A stretch of 64,000 nucleotides of DNA from Pseudomonadales bacterium (GTDB taxonomy: Bacteria; Pseudomonadota; Gammaproteobacteria; Pseudomonadales; Azotimanducaceae): the NCBI GenBank assembly GCA_028281885.1, contig JANQJA010000009.1, positions 372,001-436,000 on the forward strand, written 5' to 3'. Positions 10,350 to 19,539 of this stretch are shown here, piece by piece. The position numbers and the translations under genes were made by a program. How positions within the stretch are numbered: the stretch's first letter is position 1; every line of letters begins with the position of its first letter. Under the pieces are notes generated by a model. It was not told the origin of the DNA and ran no database searches. It saw only the letters and a program-made list of their open reading frames with translations.

Positions 10350-11687
10350 ATGAAAAGAACATCCTGTCTTTTGCTCTGCGTTGCGCTGTTGACCGGATTT
10401 GTCGGGATGGCCGGCGCAGCCGGAGAACGTCGCAATGTGCCGCCTCTCACCGAGCGCGTGTATAAAGCCATCGCCGAGGCTCAACTGCTGATTGACCCGG
10501 AATCCGTACCCGTTGAGGAAGGTCAGGAACGCCCCGATATAGAGCCAAATCCAACGCAGGCGATTCAGGATCTGCAAAAAGTACTTAACCGACGAGGTAT
10601 TAACAGCTACGAAAAAGCACAGGTATGGAGCACGCTCGCGTTTGCCTACTACACCCTCGACAACATGGGAATGACCATCCAGTCGTACGAGAACGTGCTG
10701 AAAGAAACCATCACCGAGGCGCTTGAATTGACGGCGCTACGAGCGTTGTTTCAGTTGTACTACGCCGAAGAAAACTATCGCAAGTCACTGGAATACATCG
10801 ACAAGTGGCAGGCGCTAAAAGAAACGCCCGATCCTGATGTCATGTATATCGAGGCGACGGTTTACTACCAGCTGGAAGATTACGGGCAGGCACTGGAGCT
10901 GATTCTGGAAGTTGAACAGGTAGCCCTGCAGCAGGAAAGAACCATCAAGGAACCCTGGTGGTACATGCAGGTGGTGCTGTACAACGAAATGAACCGGTTT
11001 GCGGCAACGATTCCAGTGCTCGAAAAGCTGATCAAACACTATCCGAAGAAGCAGTACTGGATGCTGCTTGGCGGCATGTACTCTGAAACGGAACAGCCTG
11101 ATAAATCTTTGTCGGCTTTCCATGCCGCCTACGCCCAGGGCATGTTCGAAAAAGAATCCGAGGTCGTCATGCTGTCCCAGCGACTGCTTAACGCCGACGT
11201 GCCCTACGAGGCCGCCAAAGTTCTGGAAAAGGGATTCAGTGACGGACTGATCGAAGAAAACGAGAAGAACATCAAGTTGCTCGCAACAGCCTATACCATG
11301 GCCCAGGAGATGAGTAAGGCGATTGATTCCTGGCGTGATGCCACCAAGTATGCTGAAGACGGACAGCTGTTCTATCGGCTGGCACAGGCGCTGTCGCGAG
11401 AAGACCGGCATGCGGAAGCAGTCAAAGCCTTTCGCGATGCGCTAAAGAAGGGCGGCCTGAACGATGTCGCAGACACTCAGTTCTGGCTCGGCATTTCGCT
11501 GATGCAATTGGAACGATGGGATGAGGCCACAAGCGCTTTTCGGCAGGCGGCGAAAGACAAATCGATGGCAAAGAACGCACGTCAGTACATCCAGTACATT
11601 GCCGGCGAGAAACGTCGTCAGGAAGAATTGAAGAAGATGCTCGAGACTGCCCTGGCGCCGGTAGAGAGCAGCCGCGGCGACGACTGA
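10350..11687 (+). CDS. Tetratricopeptide-repeat protein ending the TonB operon
   Basis: A secreted protein of 445 residues with a signal peptide (hydrophobic stretch up to GAAGE, about residue 25) followed by repeated helix pairs of TPR type. Good examples are the FAYYTLDNMGMTIQSYENVL region near residue 95 and the C-terminal LAQALSREDRHAEAVKAF region near residue 350. It should be periplasmic. A TPR protein is a regular last member of the DUF3450/TtpC/ExbB/ExbD/TonB cluster, where it is thought to assist outer-membrane import; its precise partner is unknown. It converges on rsgA with a 39-bp gap. Confidence 0.82.
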   Translation: MKRTSCLLLCVALLTGFVGMAGAAGERRNVPPLTERVYKAIAEAQLLIDPESVPVEEGQERPDIEPNPTQAIQDLQKVLNRRGINSYEKAQVWSTLAFAYYTLDNMGMTIQSYENVLKETITEALELTALRALFQLYYAEENYRKSLEYIDKWQALKETPDPDVMYIEATVYYQLEDYGQALELILEVEQVALQQERTIKEPWWYMQVVLYNEMNRFAATIPVLEKLIKHYPKKQYWMLLGGMYSETEQPDKSLSAFHAAYAQGMFEKESEVVMLSQRLLNADVPYEAAKVLEKGFSDGLIEENEKNIKLLATAYTMAQEMSKAIDSWRDATKYAEDGQLFYRLAQALSREDRHAEAVKAFRDALKKGGLNDVADTQFWLGISLMQLERWDEATSAFRQAAKDKSMAKNARQYIQYIAGEKRRQEELKKMLETALAPVESSRGDD

Positions 11688-11726
11688 CATCCCATCAAAT
11701 CGGCAACAAGCAGCCAGACCCCGATA

Positions 11727-12800
11727 CTATGTCGGGTCCCGTTTGTCAGGTCGCTTGCGAAAATCCTTTGCAATCTGCCGCCACCGGCGACTCTTTTCTG
11801 ATCGAAGCGCTGCATCCTGCTTCTCTTCGAAGTGAGCCAGCTCTCGCTGTAATTTTTGATAACGTTCAAGTCGAGCGGCGTCCAGCACCCCCGAAGCGAT
11901 AGCCTCCCTGACTTCGCATCCCGGCTCGCTCTCATGCTGACAATCATTGAATCGGCAATGCGATGCCAGCTCCTCGATGTCTTCAAACCCCCCGAGACCG
12001 TCGTCCACCCAAAGCTGAAGCTCGCGCATGCCCGGCGTATCAATTACCAGCCCGCCACCGTCGAGTTTGCATAGCTCGCGATAAGTCGTGGTATGACGCC
12101 CCTTGCTGTCACCGGCCCTAACTTCGCTCGTCTCGAAGCGGTCGTAACCGAGCAGGGCATTGACGATGGTTGACTTGCCAACCCCTGACGATCCAAGCAG
12201 CGCAACCGTTTCGCCTTCACCCAGGTACGCGCCCAGACGATCCAGACCTTCACCCGTCACCGCGCTGACAATGTGGATCGGGGTATCGAAAGCAATGCCA
12301 GCAATCTCATTACGCCGCGCCTCGATATCGTCACAAAGATCCGCCTTACTCAGCAGGATCACGGGCCGGGCGCCGCTGTTCCATGCCACCGCCAGGTAGC
12401 GTTCTACCCGGGCCACATTAAAGTTCTGGTCAAGCCCCGTAACGATCAACACCGTATCAATGTTGGCGGCTACCACCTGTTCCTCGAATCGATCACCCGC
12501 CTGCTTGCGCGAAAACTTCGAAAAACGCTCAAGCGTTCGCTCCATGACCACAGGGTCGTCGGCGGTGTCCGACGGTCGACACAAAACCCAGTCGCCCACC
12601 GTCGGCAGGTCGGCCCGGCTGACCGTATCGATCCTGAGTTTTCCGGGAAGAATCCCCCATAACTCTCCGTCTGCCGCAAGCAGCTGGTAACGATCGACAT
12701 CCTGGCGACAGACGCGGGCGGGGATCAGCCCTTCGCCAGAATCGAATTGATCCGCGAAGTACTCGCGCCAGCCCAGCGCTTGAAGTGCTGAATCAGTCAT
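11727..12800 (-). CDS. rsgA: Ribosome small-subunit-dependent GTPase RsgA (YjeQ)
   Basis: A 30S ribosome assembly GTPase of 357 residues. The GTPase motifs have the circularly permuted order unique to this family: G4 SKAD at residues 151-154, then the P-loop GSSGVGKS at 203-210, then DTPG at 254-257. An N-terminal OB-fold precedes them. A C-terminal zinc knuckle uses Cys282, Cys287, His289 and Cys295. The start overlaps the stop of tctA by eight bases, so it may be co-transcribed with the transporter although functionally unrelated. Confidence 0.93.
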   Translation of the reverse strand: MTDSALQALGWREYFADQFDSGEGLIPARVCRQDVDRYQLLAADGELWGILPGKLRIDTVSRADLPTVGDWVLCRPSDTADDPVVMERTLERFSKFSRKQAGDRFEEQVVAANIDTVLIVTGLDQNFNVARVERYLAVAWNSGARPVILLSKADLCDDIEARRNEIAGIAFDTPIHIVSAVTGEGLDRLGAYLGEGETVALLGSSGVGKSTIVNALLGYDRFETSEVRAGDSKGRHTTTYRELCKLDGGGLVIDTPGMRELQLWVDDGLGGFEDIEELASHCRFNDCQHESEPGCEVREAIASGVLDAARLERYQKLQRELAHFEEKQDAALRSEKSRRWRQIAKDFRKRPDKRDPT

Positions 12801-14295
12801 GTCGATTGCCCCTGCTTCTTCGCAGTAACGCTCGCCAGAGCGGGGTTGTGAATGCAGCCACGGTCAGCATACAGAGGACCAGCGTGGTAGGGCGATCCCA
12901 GAGAAATGACCAGCTGCCGTCACTCAGGGTAATGGCACGGCGCAGATTGTCCTCCAGGATTCCGCCCAGGATAAACCCCAGCAGCAGTGGCGCCATCGGA
13001 AACGCCAGCAGTCGCAGCAACACAGCAACCAGCGCCACGATCACCATCATATGAAGGTCAAACGTATTGAATGACACCAGATACACACCCATCAGGGAAA
13101 AGAACATGATGATGGGAATCAGGTAGTTTCTTGGCACCATCAGCAGCCTGGCGATGTAGGGGACCAGCGGCAGATTTAGCGCGAGCAGAAACAGGTTGCC
13201 AAAGTACATCGAGACAATCACCGACCAGAAGATTTCCGGCTCATCGACGAACAGCCTGGGCCCGGGCTGAATCCCGTATGCGATCAGGGCGCCGAGCAGA
13301 ACAGCTGTCGTGCCGGAACCGGGTATACCCAGCGTCAAAAGTGGCACAAACGAACCCGTACTGGCGGCATTGTTGGCCGCCTCCGGCGCTGCCAGGCCCC
13401 GCAGGTTACCCTCACCGAACCGGGGCTCAACCCGACCGGCGAGATTGCGTTCGACGCCGTACGCGAGAAATGAGGCGATGGTCGCACCGGCACCCGGCAG
13501 CGTACCCACAAAAAAGCCCATCAATGAGGACCTTGAAATGGGTCCCGCGACCGTCCTGACCTCTTTGCTGCTCAGTTTCAGACTGGCATGTTCGAGGCTG
13601 ACTGGTTTACCCCCGTGAGCGGGCCGCAGCACCATCATGATGGCTTCGGACAGGGCGAAGGTCCCCATCGCCAGCAGCAGGAAACTGATCCCGTCAATCA
13701 GATCCATGCGGCCAAAAGTAAAGCGCTGCACACCCGCCGAGAGATCGGTGCCCACGGTCGACAGCATCAGGCCAAAAACGGTCATCATCAGCGCCTTGAG
13801 GTACTCACCCTGCGCAGAGAAAGCTGATACCAGCGACAGGCCCAGCACCATCAGGACAAAATAATCCGCCGACTGGAAACTGAGCGAGAATCCGGCGAGG
13901 AAGGGCGCCAATAGCACCAGCAACACGGCGGCCAACGTGCCGCCGATGAAGGATGCGTAGGCTGCCAGGGCCAGTGCCTTGCCCGGTTGACCAGCTCGTG
14001 CCAGCGGATAGCCATCAAACGCCGTGGCCACGGTCCCGGCAACGCCCGGTGCATTGATCAATATCGACGAGGTCGACCCGCCGAATACGGCACCGTAGTA
14101 GACCCCGGCCAGCAGGATCATGCCGGACGTGGGATCAAACCCGTAGGTGATTGGAATCATCAGCGCTATCGCAGAGATCGGTCCAAGCCCGGGCAACATG
14201 CCAATGAGCGTACCTGCCGCACAGCCCACGAAGACCAGCAGAACGTTCTGCACAGTAAAGACCGCGCCGAATCCCAGCAGGAGACCATCAATCAT
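12793..14295 (-). CDS. tctA: Tripartite tricarboxylate transporter, large permease TctA
   Basis: The large membrane subunit of a TctABC transporter, 500 residues with about eleven or twelve hydrophobic helices. The family segments GTLIGMLPGLGPISA near the N-terminus and GFFVGTLPGAGATIASFLAYG in the middle form the twofold repeated Gly-Pro-Gly signature. It overlaps tctB by eight bases, and tctC lies just upstream. Substrates of this family range from citrate to other carboxylates and cannot be deduced. There is no TctDE two-component system nearby. Confidence 0.93.
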   Translation of the reverse strand: MIDGLLLGFGAVFTVQNVLLVFVGCAAGTLIGMLPGLGPISAIALMIPITYGFDPTSGMILLAGVYYGAVFGGSTSSILINAPGVAGTVATAFDGYPLARAGQPGKALALAAYASFIGGTLAAVLLVLLAPFLAGFSLSFQSADYFVLMVLGLSLVSAFSAQGEYLKALMMTVFGLMLSTVGTDLSAGVQRFTFGRMDLIDGISFLLLAMGTFALSEAIMMVLRPAHGGKPVSLEHASLKLSSKEVRTVAGPISRSSLMGFFVGTLPGAGATIASFLAYGVERNLAGRVEPRFGEGNLRGLAAPEAANNAASTGSFVPLLTLGIPGSGTTAVLLGALIAYGIQPGPRLFVDEPEIFWSVIVSMYFGNLFLLALNLPLVPYIARLLMVPRNYLIPIIMFFSLMGVYLVSFNTFDLHMMVIVALVAVLLRLLAFPMAPLLLGFILGGILEDNLRRAITLSDGSWSFLWDRPTTLVLCMLTVAAFTTPLWRALLRRSRGNRHD

Positions 14296-14764
14296 GGGAA
14301 TCTGCTGTCCCCAGCAAGGCTTCGATCAGGTCTCCGGGCGCCAGATAGATATCGAGTGAATCCATCAATAGCCAGAACCCGAAAACCAGCGGTAGGGACA
14401 CCGCGGTCATCCTGAGTATATTGCGCTCTCCCAGGACCGCGAAGGCCGCGTTCAGGAATACGAATGTGGCGAGTGCAAAGCCCAGGACCTCAAAAACGAG
14501 GGCATATAACCACATGAGTCCCAGCAGGATGGCAGGCTGTCGCCAGGAAAGCCGGGATAGCTCGCGCCACTGGGTCGGAGCCGATGGCAGGACTAGCATC
14601 AGCAGGGCACAGCAGATACCCGCCGCCGCAATCAGTTGGGGCATCGAACGCGCGTTAAAGGACTCCTGTTCCGACCAGAAATCCAGGGGAATCTCACTGG
14701 CGAGGTAACCATAGGCCAGACTGATCGCCAGAAATATTACACCACCGACCCGAGCATCGTTCAT
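14288..14764 (-). CDS. tctB: Tripartite tricarboxylate transporter, small subunit TctB
   Basis: A small integral membrane protein of 158 residues with four hydrophobic segments, matching the usual size and topology of TctB. It is weakly conserved, so identification rests on position between tctC and tctA and on its hydrophobicity. The gene overlaps tctA by eight bases and is 37 bp downstream of tctC. Confidence 0.85.
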   Translation of the reverse strand: MNDARVGGVIFLAISLAYGYLASEIPLDFWSEQESFNARSMPQLIAAAGICCALLMLVLPSAPTQWRELSRLSWRQPAILLGLMWLYALVFEVLGFALATFVFLNAAFAVLGERNILRMTAVSLPLVFGFWLLMDSLDIYLAPGDLIEALLGTADSHD

Positions 14765-14801
14765 AAATCAATAGCTTATACGATAGATTTTAGAACTGAC
14801 A

Positions 14802-15764
14802 TTAAGGCCTGAGAAATCCAAGCTGACGCATCAGTGTGCCGATTTCCTGTTCCTGATGTTCCAGAAACGCGTAAAACTGGTCTCCAGTGTGGTGCAAGAG
14901 GGTCCAGCTGTTGCGGGCCCGTACCTGCTCGAATTCGGGCGTCAAAATCGTCTGGTTGAGGGTTTCGATCATGTCATGGTAGCGCTGTTCAGGAAGTCCG
15001 GGCGCCGCAAAAAAGCCGCGCCAGTTTGCGAATTCAAGGTCATAGCCCAGTTCTTTCAGCGTCGGCGTATCGGGAATGGCTGGCAACCGATCAGGCGCGG
15101 TCACCGCGACGATGTTCACTTCACCAGCGCGAGCCGTATCAATTGCTTCGCTGAGCCCGGTCGAAAGCACCTGGGTTTCCCCCGTCAAAATGCCGGCCAT
15201 GGCCTTACCGCCGCCATCATAGGGGATATAGACCACCTTGAAAGGATCACCACCGGCCAGTTCTACGGCCCGGGCGAACACGATGTGATCGGTACTGCCA
15301 CGCACGGATCCACCTGCCACCTTGATGGATCGTGGGTCCTCTTGAAATGCAGCGAGCACGGCGGCCCAGTCATCGAGCCCCTGATCCCTGGGGGTGACAA
15401 ACGCCGTGTAGTCTGCAATGACGGAAGCGAGGGGCTCAAGATCGCGAAACGACTGCGGGAAAATTTTCTGCAGTGAGCGCACCACCATGGGCGTCGAATT
15501 CACCAGCAGGGTATAGGGTTGACGATCCGCTGTTTCGATCAGTTTGGCGATGGCGCGTCCACCGCCACCCCCGGTCAGGTTTTCATAGGAGACATTTCTG
15601 ACCAGATTGGCCCGTACCATCGCTTCGCCCACGCCCCGGGCAGTACCATCCCAGCCACCGCCAGGACCCGCGGGAATCAGAAAATGAACCTCGGGTAACA
15701 GGTCTGCTCGCAGCAATCCACTCCATGCCCAGAAGAGAAGGGCAAAAATAACTTTATATTGCAT
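14802..15764 (-). CDS. tctC: Tripartite tricarboxylate transporter substrate-binding protein TctC (Bug family)
   Basis: A periplasmic binding protein of 320 residues with a signal peptide (LLFWAWSGLLRA, about residue 20). The mature part begins with the family's ligand-binding PAGPGGGWD loop near residue 32 and also has ENLTGGGGGRAIAKL; both loops hold carboxylate groups in known Bug proteins. It delivers an unknown carboxylate to TctAB. It follows the SMP-30 gene by four bases, suggesting that the ligand could be an acid formed by a lactonase (inference). Confidence 0.9.
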   Translation of the reverse strand: MQYKVIFALLFWAWSGLLRADLLPEVHFLIPAGPGGGWDGTARGVGEAMVRANLVRNVSYENLTGGGGGRAIAKLIETADRQPYTLLVNSTPMVVRSLQKIFPQSFRDLEPLASVIADYTAFVTPRDQGLDDWAAVLAAFQEDPRSIKVAGGSVRGSTDHIVFARAVELAGGDPFKVVYIPYDGGGKAMAGILTGETQVLSTGLSEAIDTARAGEVNIVAVTAPDRLPAIPDTPTLKELGYDLEFANWRGFFAAPGLPEQRYHDMIETLNQTILTPEFEQVRARNSWTLLHHTGDQFYAFLEHQEQEIGTLMRQLGFLRP

Positions 15765-15768
15765 ATGG

Positions 15769-16683
15769 TTACGGCATTTTATTAAGAAAATTTAGAGGTA
15801 GTCCCGGGCAGTGCCAGGGCATGGAAACCAGTCGTCCAGTGGTGGACAAGGTGACATAGGCCGTCTTCAGGTCTTCACCACCAAAGCAGATATTGGTTGC
15901 CAGCCGGTCCGGGAGGGGGACGAACTCGGTACGCTCACCGTCTGCAGAATGAACCGTGATACCACCGGTAATCAACGTGCCGACACAGACGTTGCCCTCG
16001 CTATCAACTGCCAGTGAATCATAGCGATGATTGTCTGGACGCAGTGCCATCAGACGGGGTTGATGCCCCTCAGCCAGTTTCCCGGGCGCGCTGAGATCGT
16101 AAGCCCAGAGCTTGCCGGTGGGCGTTTCTGCGACGTAGAGCACCCGCTCATTTGCCGACAGGCCGATACCGTTGGGGCCTTCCATGGGGAACACCTTTTC
16201 TTCAATGGAATTGCCATCGGGCGTCGCGTAGAAGATCCCCGTGCGGTCCCGATCCCGTTCGCGGTACTTGCCGCGATCGGTAAACCAGAATCCACCGGTC
16301 TGATCGAAAACCAGGTCGTTGGGACCACGCAAACCGATACCGTCACACTCGGTATAAAGGTCCTCCACCTTGCCGGTATTCAGGTCCACCCGCTGAATCC
16401 GTCCGCCGATATAGTCAGCAGGCTGCATTCCGGGTGACAAGAGTCCATTTTTTTCAGTCCACTCAAAACCACCGTTATTACACACGTAGCAGGCGCCATC
16501 AGGACCAATCGCTGCGCCGTTGGGCCCACCATCCGTATTGGCGATCACCTCGATATGGCCGTTGGGGGTAATCCGGGACAGGGTCTGGCGCTCAATCTCG
16601 ACGACAATAAAACTACCGTCAGCCATGGCGATCGGACCTTCAGGAAAGCGAAGGCCCGATGCGATTTCAGTGAGTTCAATCAT
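15769..16683 (-). CDS. SMP-30/gluconolactonase family hydrolase
   Basis: A six-bladed beta-propeller lactonase of 304 residues. Family features are the metal ligand Glu in LRFPEGPI (about residue 15), GPNGAAIGPDG, the NDLVFDQTGGFWFTD segment with ligand Asn and Asp, and later ANERVLYVAET and DSLAVDSEGNVCVGT. Members open sugar or other lactones using a divalent metal. No signal peptide is visible, so it is cytoplasmic. It heads the minus-strand group with tctCBA and is divergent from the alcohol dehydrogenase gene; a dehydrogenase-lactonase-uptake set is plausible but unproven. Confidence 0.85.
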   Translation of the reverse strand: MIELTEIASGLRFPEGPIAMADGSFIVVEIERQTLSRITPNGHIEVIANTDGGPNGAAIGPDGACYVCNNGGFEWTEKNGLLSPGMQPADYIGGRIQRVDLNTGKVEDLYTECDGIGLRGPNDLVFDQTGGFWFTDRGKYRERDRDRTGIFYATPDGNSIEEKVFPMEGPNGIGLSANERVLYVAETPTGKLWAYDLSAPGKLAEGHQPRLMALRPDNHRYDSLAVDSEGNVCVGTLITGGITVHSADGERTEFVPLPDRLATNICFGGEDLKTAYVTLSTTGRLVSMPWHCPGLPLNFLNKMP

Positions 16684-16830
16684 GGTGCCTCACTATAGTT
16701 GAGCGGTCACACGATGCAAATCAATCCCGAGGACTGTCGCTGTCTACCTGACGTCCGCGACTTCAACATTGACGCAGTCAGAATCCATCGACGATGATGC
16801 TGGTGATGATGTGAACCATGGGACAAGACA

Positions 16831-17928
16831 ATGCCAACCGCTGCAAGGGTCTGTGTACTGCCGCAGGAACCAGGCCCGCTTTCTGTGATGGATCTGGCAT
16901 TACCGGACCCGGGCCCCCACCAGGTGGTCATCAAGCAGTTCGCAAGCGGGGTATGTCACAGCCAGCTCCACCAAATCCACAATCCCCGGGAAACACCTGT
17001 CTTGCTTGGACACGAATCGACAGGCATCGTTTTAAAAACCGGTAACAACGTTACCACCGTGGCAGAGGGCGATACGGTTCTCGTCACCTGGGTACCGAAA
17101 GACGCAAGAAGCACCGGGCGACGTCCCGCCCCATCGTCCATCGAATTACCTGACGGAACCATGGCAGTGGCGAGAAATGCCTTTACCTGGGCTGACCACA
17201 CCATTGTGGACGAATTGTTTGCGGTGAAAGTGGCAAACGACATCGACCGGGAGGTCACCGCCATCGTCGGCTGCGCAGTCATGACTGGCGCTGGCGCCGT
17301 CGAAAAAACGGCCGGTGTGAGATCCGGTGACAGTGTCGCCATATTCGGTGTTGGCGGGGTAGGACTGTCGGCTGTGGTGGCGGCAAGCCACATCGGCGCC
17401 CATCCCATCATCGCGATTGACCTCGATGAGGAGAAGCTGCAGTTTGCCCGCCAGTTTGGCGCGACCCATACCATCAACGCGAACGAAACAGATCCGGTCG
17501 AAGCGATCAGGGCGCTGACTGTGCGTGATGGTGAACTGACCTCCCGGCGCGAGGCGGTGGCGGGCGCCGATTTCGTGTTCGACTGCATTGGTACGAAACA
17601 GACCATGGAGCAGATCGCTCCTGCTGCCCGGACTGGCTATTTCGGCGCTGAACGAGGAGGAACTGCGGTGCTCGTCGGTGTACCTCAAACAACCGTCGAA
17701 CTCAGCGCCATCGACATGCTGACAAATGAAAAGAGGTTCATTGGCAGCTATGGCGGATCATGTTCACCTGAAAAGGACTTCCCCAGATTTCTGGACTGGC
17801 ATGCCAGCGGAAAGCTCGATCTGAACAAGCTGGTGACCTGCCGCTACGAAATCGAAGATATCAACGAAGCGATCCATGCACTTGAGCATGGAGAAATCGC
17901 GGGAAGGGCGATTCTCGTTTTCGACTAG
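16831..17928 (+). CDS. Zinc-dependent alcohol dehydrogenase lacking the structural zinc site
   Basis: A medium-chain dehydrogenase of 365 residues. Catalytic zinc ligands are present: Cys in GVCHSQLH (about residue 41), His-Glu in GHES (about residues 62-65) and Cys in VGCAVMTGAG (about residue 151). The nucleotide-binding motif is GVGGVG (about residues 173-178), followed by an acidic residue (AIDLDE) that favours NAD+. The lobe that normally holds four structural-zinc cysteines (after residue 88) has none. The downstream half resembles class III-type enzymes. The substrate is unknown; the divergent lactonase/Tct genes suggest a role in catabolism of a hydroxy compound. Confidence 0.82.
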   Translation: MPTAARVCVLPQEPGPLSVMDLALPDPGPHQVVIKQFASGVCHSQLHQIHNPRETPVLLGHESTGIVLKTGNNVTTVAEGDTVLVTWVPKDARSTGRRPAPSSIELPDGTMAVARNAFTWADHTIVDELFAVKVANDIDREVTAIVGCAVMTGAGAVEKTAGVRSGDSVAIFGVGGVGLSAVVAASHIGAHPIIAIDLDEEKLQFARQFGATHTINANETDPVEAIRALTVRDGELTSRREAVAGADFVFDCIGTKQTMEQIAPAARTGYFGAERGGTAVLVGVPQTTVELSAIDMLTNEKRFIGSYGGSCSPEKDFPRFLDWHASGKLDLNKLVTCRYEIEDINEAIHALEHGEIAGRAILVFD

Positions 17929-17946
17929 TCCCCGGTAGCGGCGGTA

Positions 17947-19098
17947 CTACGAGGCCCTGACCTGGGCATAACCCCAGGATATCCACGGCATCAACGCTTC
18001 AATATCGCTCGTCTCCACCGTACCGCCGCCCCAGATACGAAGACCAGGAGGCGCATCACGATAGCTGCCGATGTCATAGGCAACGCCTTCTTCCTCAAGC
18101 AGGGCAACCAGCTTCTTGATCAGGCCCTGCTGAACATCATCGGGTTGCGCCGCAAATCGCTCGTCGGTGATCTTGAGGCAGATGGAGGTGGATGACCGGG
18201 TCGCCGCATCCGTTGCCAGGAAATCGAATCCCTCTGTCGTCTCAACCCAATCTGTAATCGCCTTGAGATTCGTTTCGCTGCGGCGAATGAGCGCCGGCAA
18301 AGCGCCAATGGAAAGCGCCCAGTCGAGCGCATCAAGATGATCTTCAACCGCGAGCATTGAGGGAGTATTGATCGTCGATGCCGCAAAAATCTCGCGATTC
18401 AGTTTGCCACCCTTGGTCAGGCGGAAGATTTTCGGCAGCGGCCAGGCGGGCGTGTAAGATTCCAGCCGGGCTACCGCACGAGGTGACAGGGCGAGCATCC
18501 CGTGGCCAGCCTCTCCACCCAGAGCTTTTTGCCATGACCAGGTCACCACATCACACTTTGGCCAATCCAGTTCCATGGCAAAGAGTGCCGAGGTGGCATC
18601 GCAGAATGTCAGACCGCCGCGATCGGCTGCGATCCAGTCCGCATTGGGGACACGAACCCCTGACGTGGTGCCATTCCAGGTAAACAGGATGTCTCGATCA
18701 CTGTCCACCTGGGCAAGGTCGGGTAGTTCGCCATAAGGCGCCTGGAATTCCCGCAGATCCGTCAGTTTGAGCTGCTTCACCGCATCGGTGAGCCAACCAG
18801 CCCCGAAACTCTCCCAGACCAGCACGTCCACGCCACGTTCGCCGAGCATGGTCCACATGGCCATCTCAAACGCCCCGGTATCCGAAGCGGGCACGATACC
18901 GACCAGATAGTCATCCGGTATGCCGAGCACCTCCCGGCTCTGGTCGATGACAGCCTGCAATCTTGCTTTAGCGCCCTTGGCACGATGGGAACGCCCCAGG
19001 CTCGAAGTTGACAGGTTGCTGGCCCGCCAGCCGGGTCGTTTGGCCGTGGGGCCTGAAGAGAAGCACGGGTTTTGCGGGCGGGTGTCCGGTTTGTTCAT
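17947..19098 (-). CDS. serC: Phosphoserine aminotransferase, alphaproteobacterial/archaeal-like type
   Basis: A class V PLP aminotransferase of 383 residues that converts 3-phosphohydroxypyruvate to phosphoserine. The N-terminus ([15 protein letters not shown]) and the internal segments [43 protein letters not shown] and [15 protein letters not shown]-like C-terminus match the longer SerC subtype common in Alphaproteobacteria, not the ~360-residue enterobacterial SerC. The PLP lysine is probably in [10 protein letters not shown]. The frame stays open a further 158 codons upstream, but that part overlaps the opposite VOC gene and is not protein-like, so the ATG at 19098 is chosen. It is not next to gyrA or pheA, the usual gammaproteobacterial location. 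Confidence 0.85.
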   Translation of the reverse strand: MNKPDTRPQNPCFSSGPTAKRPGWRASNLSTSSLGRSHRAKGAKARLQAVIDQSREVLGIPDDYLVGIVPASDTGAFEMAMWTMLGERGVDVLVWESFGAGWLTDAVKQLKLTDLREFQAPYGELPDLAQVDSDRDILFTWNGTTSGVRVPNADWIAADRGGLTFCDATSALFAMELDWPKCDVVTWSWQKALGGEAGHGMLALSPRAVARLESYTPAWPLPKIFRLTKGGKLNREIFAASTINTPSMLAVEDHLDALDWALSIGALPALIRRSETNLKAITDWVETTEGFDFLATDAATRSSTSICLKITDERFAAQPDDVQQGLIKKLVALLEEEGVAYDIGSYRDAPPGLRIWGGGTVETSDIEALMPWISWGYAQVRAS

Positions 19099-19206
19099 GG
19101 ATACAACGGTTTCTGCTGTGAATCGAAGCTGCGCACAGTGAATAGTTGCAGGATTGATGTCAAGCTTATTCGGGCCCACAGAAGGTTTATATACTGTGAC
19201 CCCAGC

Positions 19207-19539
19207 ATGACTGACACACCCGATATTCGCCTCGACCATATCAACCTGCCCGCGGTTAAGCCGGAATGGCTGGCTGAGTGGTACGCGGAGACGTTCGGTT
19301 TTCGTGCCGAGGGTGGCTTCGTGCTCGGCCCCGGGACACTGATTGTATTCGAGCCCGGTAAACCGCTCGATTACGGTGATCATTCCCACTTCGGGTTTCG
19401 TTGTCGAAGTCGCGACAAGGTCCTGCACTGGGCAGAAAAGCTCGGTGTCGAGGTCGAGCAGCAAGCAGACTATTGTGGTTTCAAGGCCCGCGACCCGGAA
19501 GGCAATCGATTCGAGGTGTATTGGGAAATCGAGCGATGA
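19207..19539 (+). CDS. VOC (glyoxalase/bleomycin resistance) superfamily protein
   Basis: A small protein of 110 residues with two beta-alpha-beta-beta-beta modules. Putative metal ligands are His in LDHINLP (about residue 11), His in DHSHFGF (about 60) and Glu in NRFEVYWE near the C-terminus. ATG 19207 is the natural start because the conserved LDHINL strand follows closely. Its stop overlaps the start of the next gene (ATGA), so the two are coupled. The reaction cannot be predicted from the fold. Confidence 0.82.
   Translation: MTDTPDIRLDHINLPAVKPEWLAEWYAETFGFRAEGGFVLGPGTLIVFEPGKPLDYGDHSHFGFRCRSRDKVLHWAEKLGVEVEQQADYCGFKARDPEGNRFEVYWEIER

Noticed and set aside
11716-11742. Hairpin at the rsgA/TPR gene junction as a bidirectional terminator
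   Set aside because: Stem is short with one bulge and no real T-tract follows on either strand.
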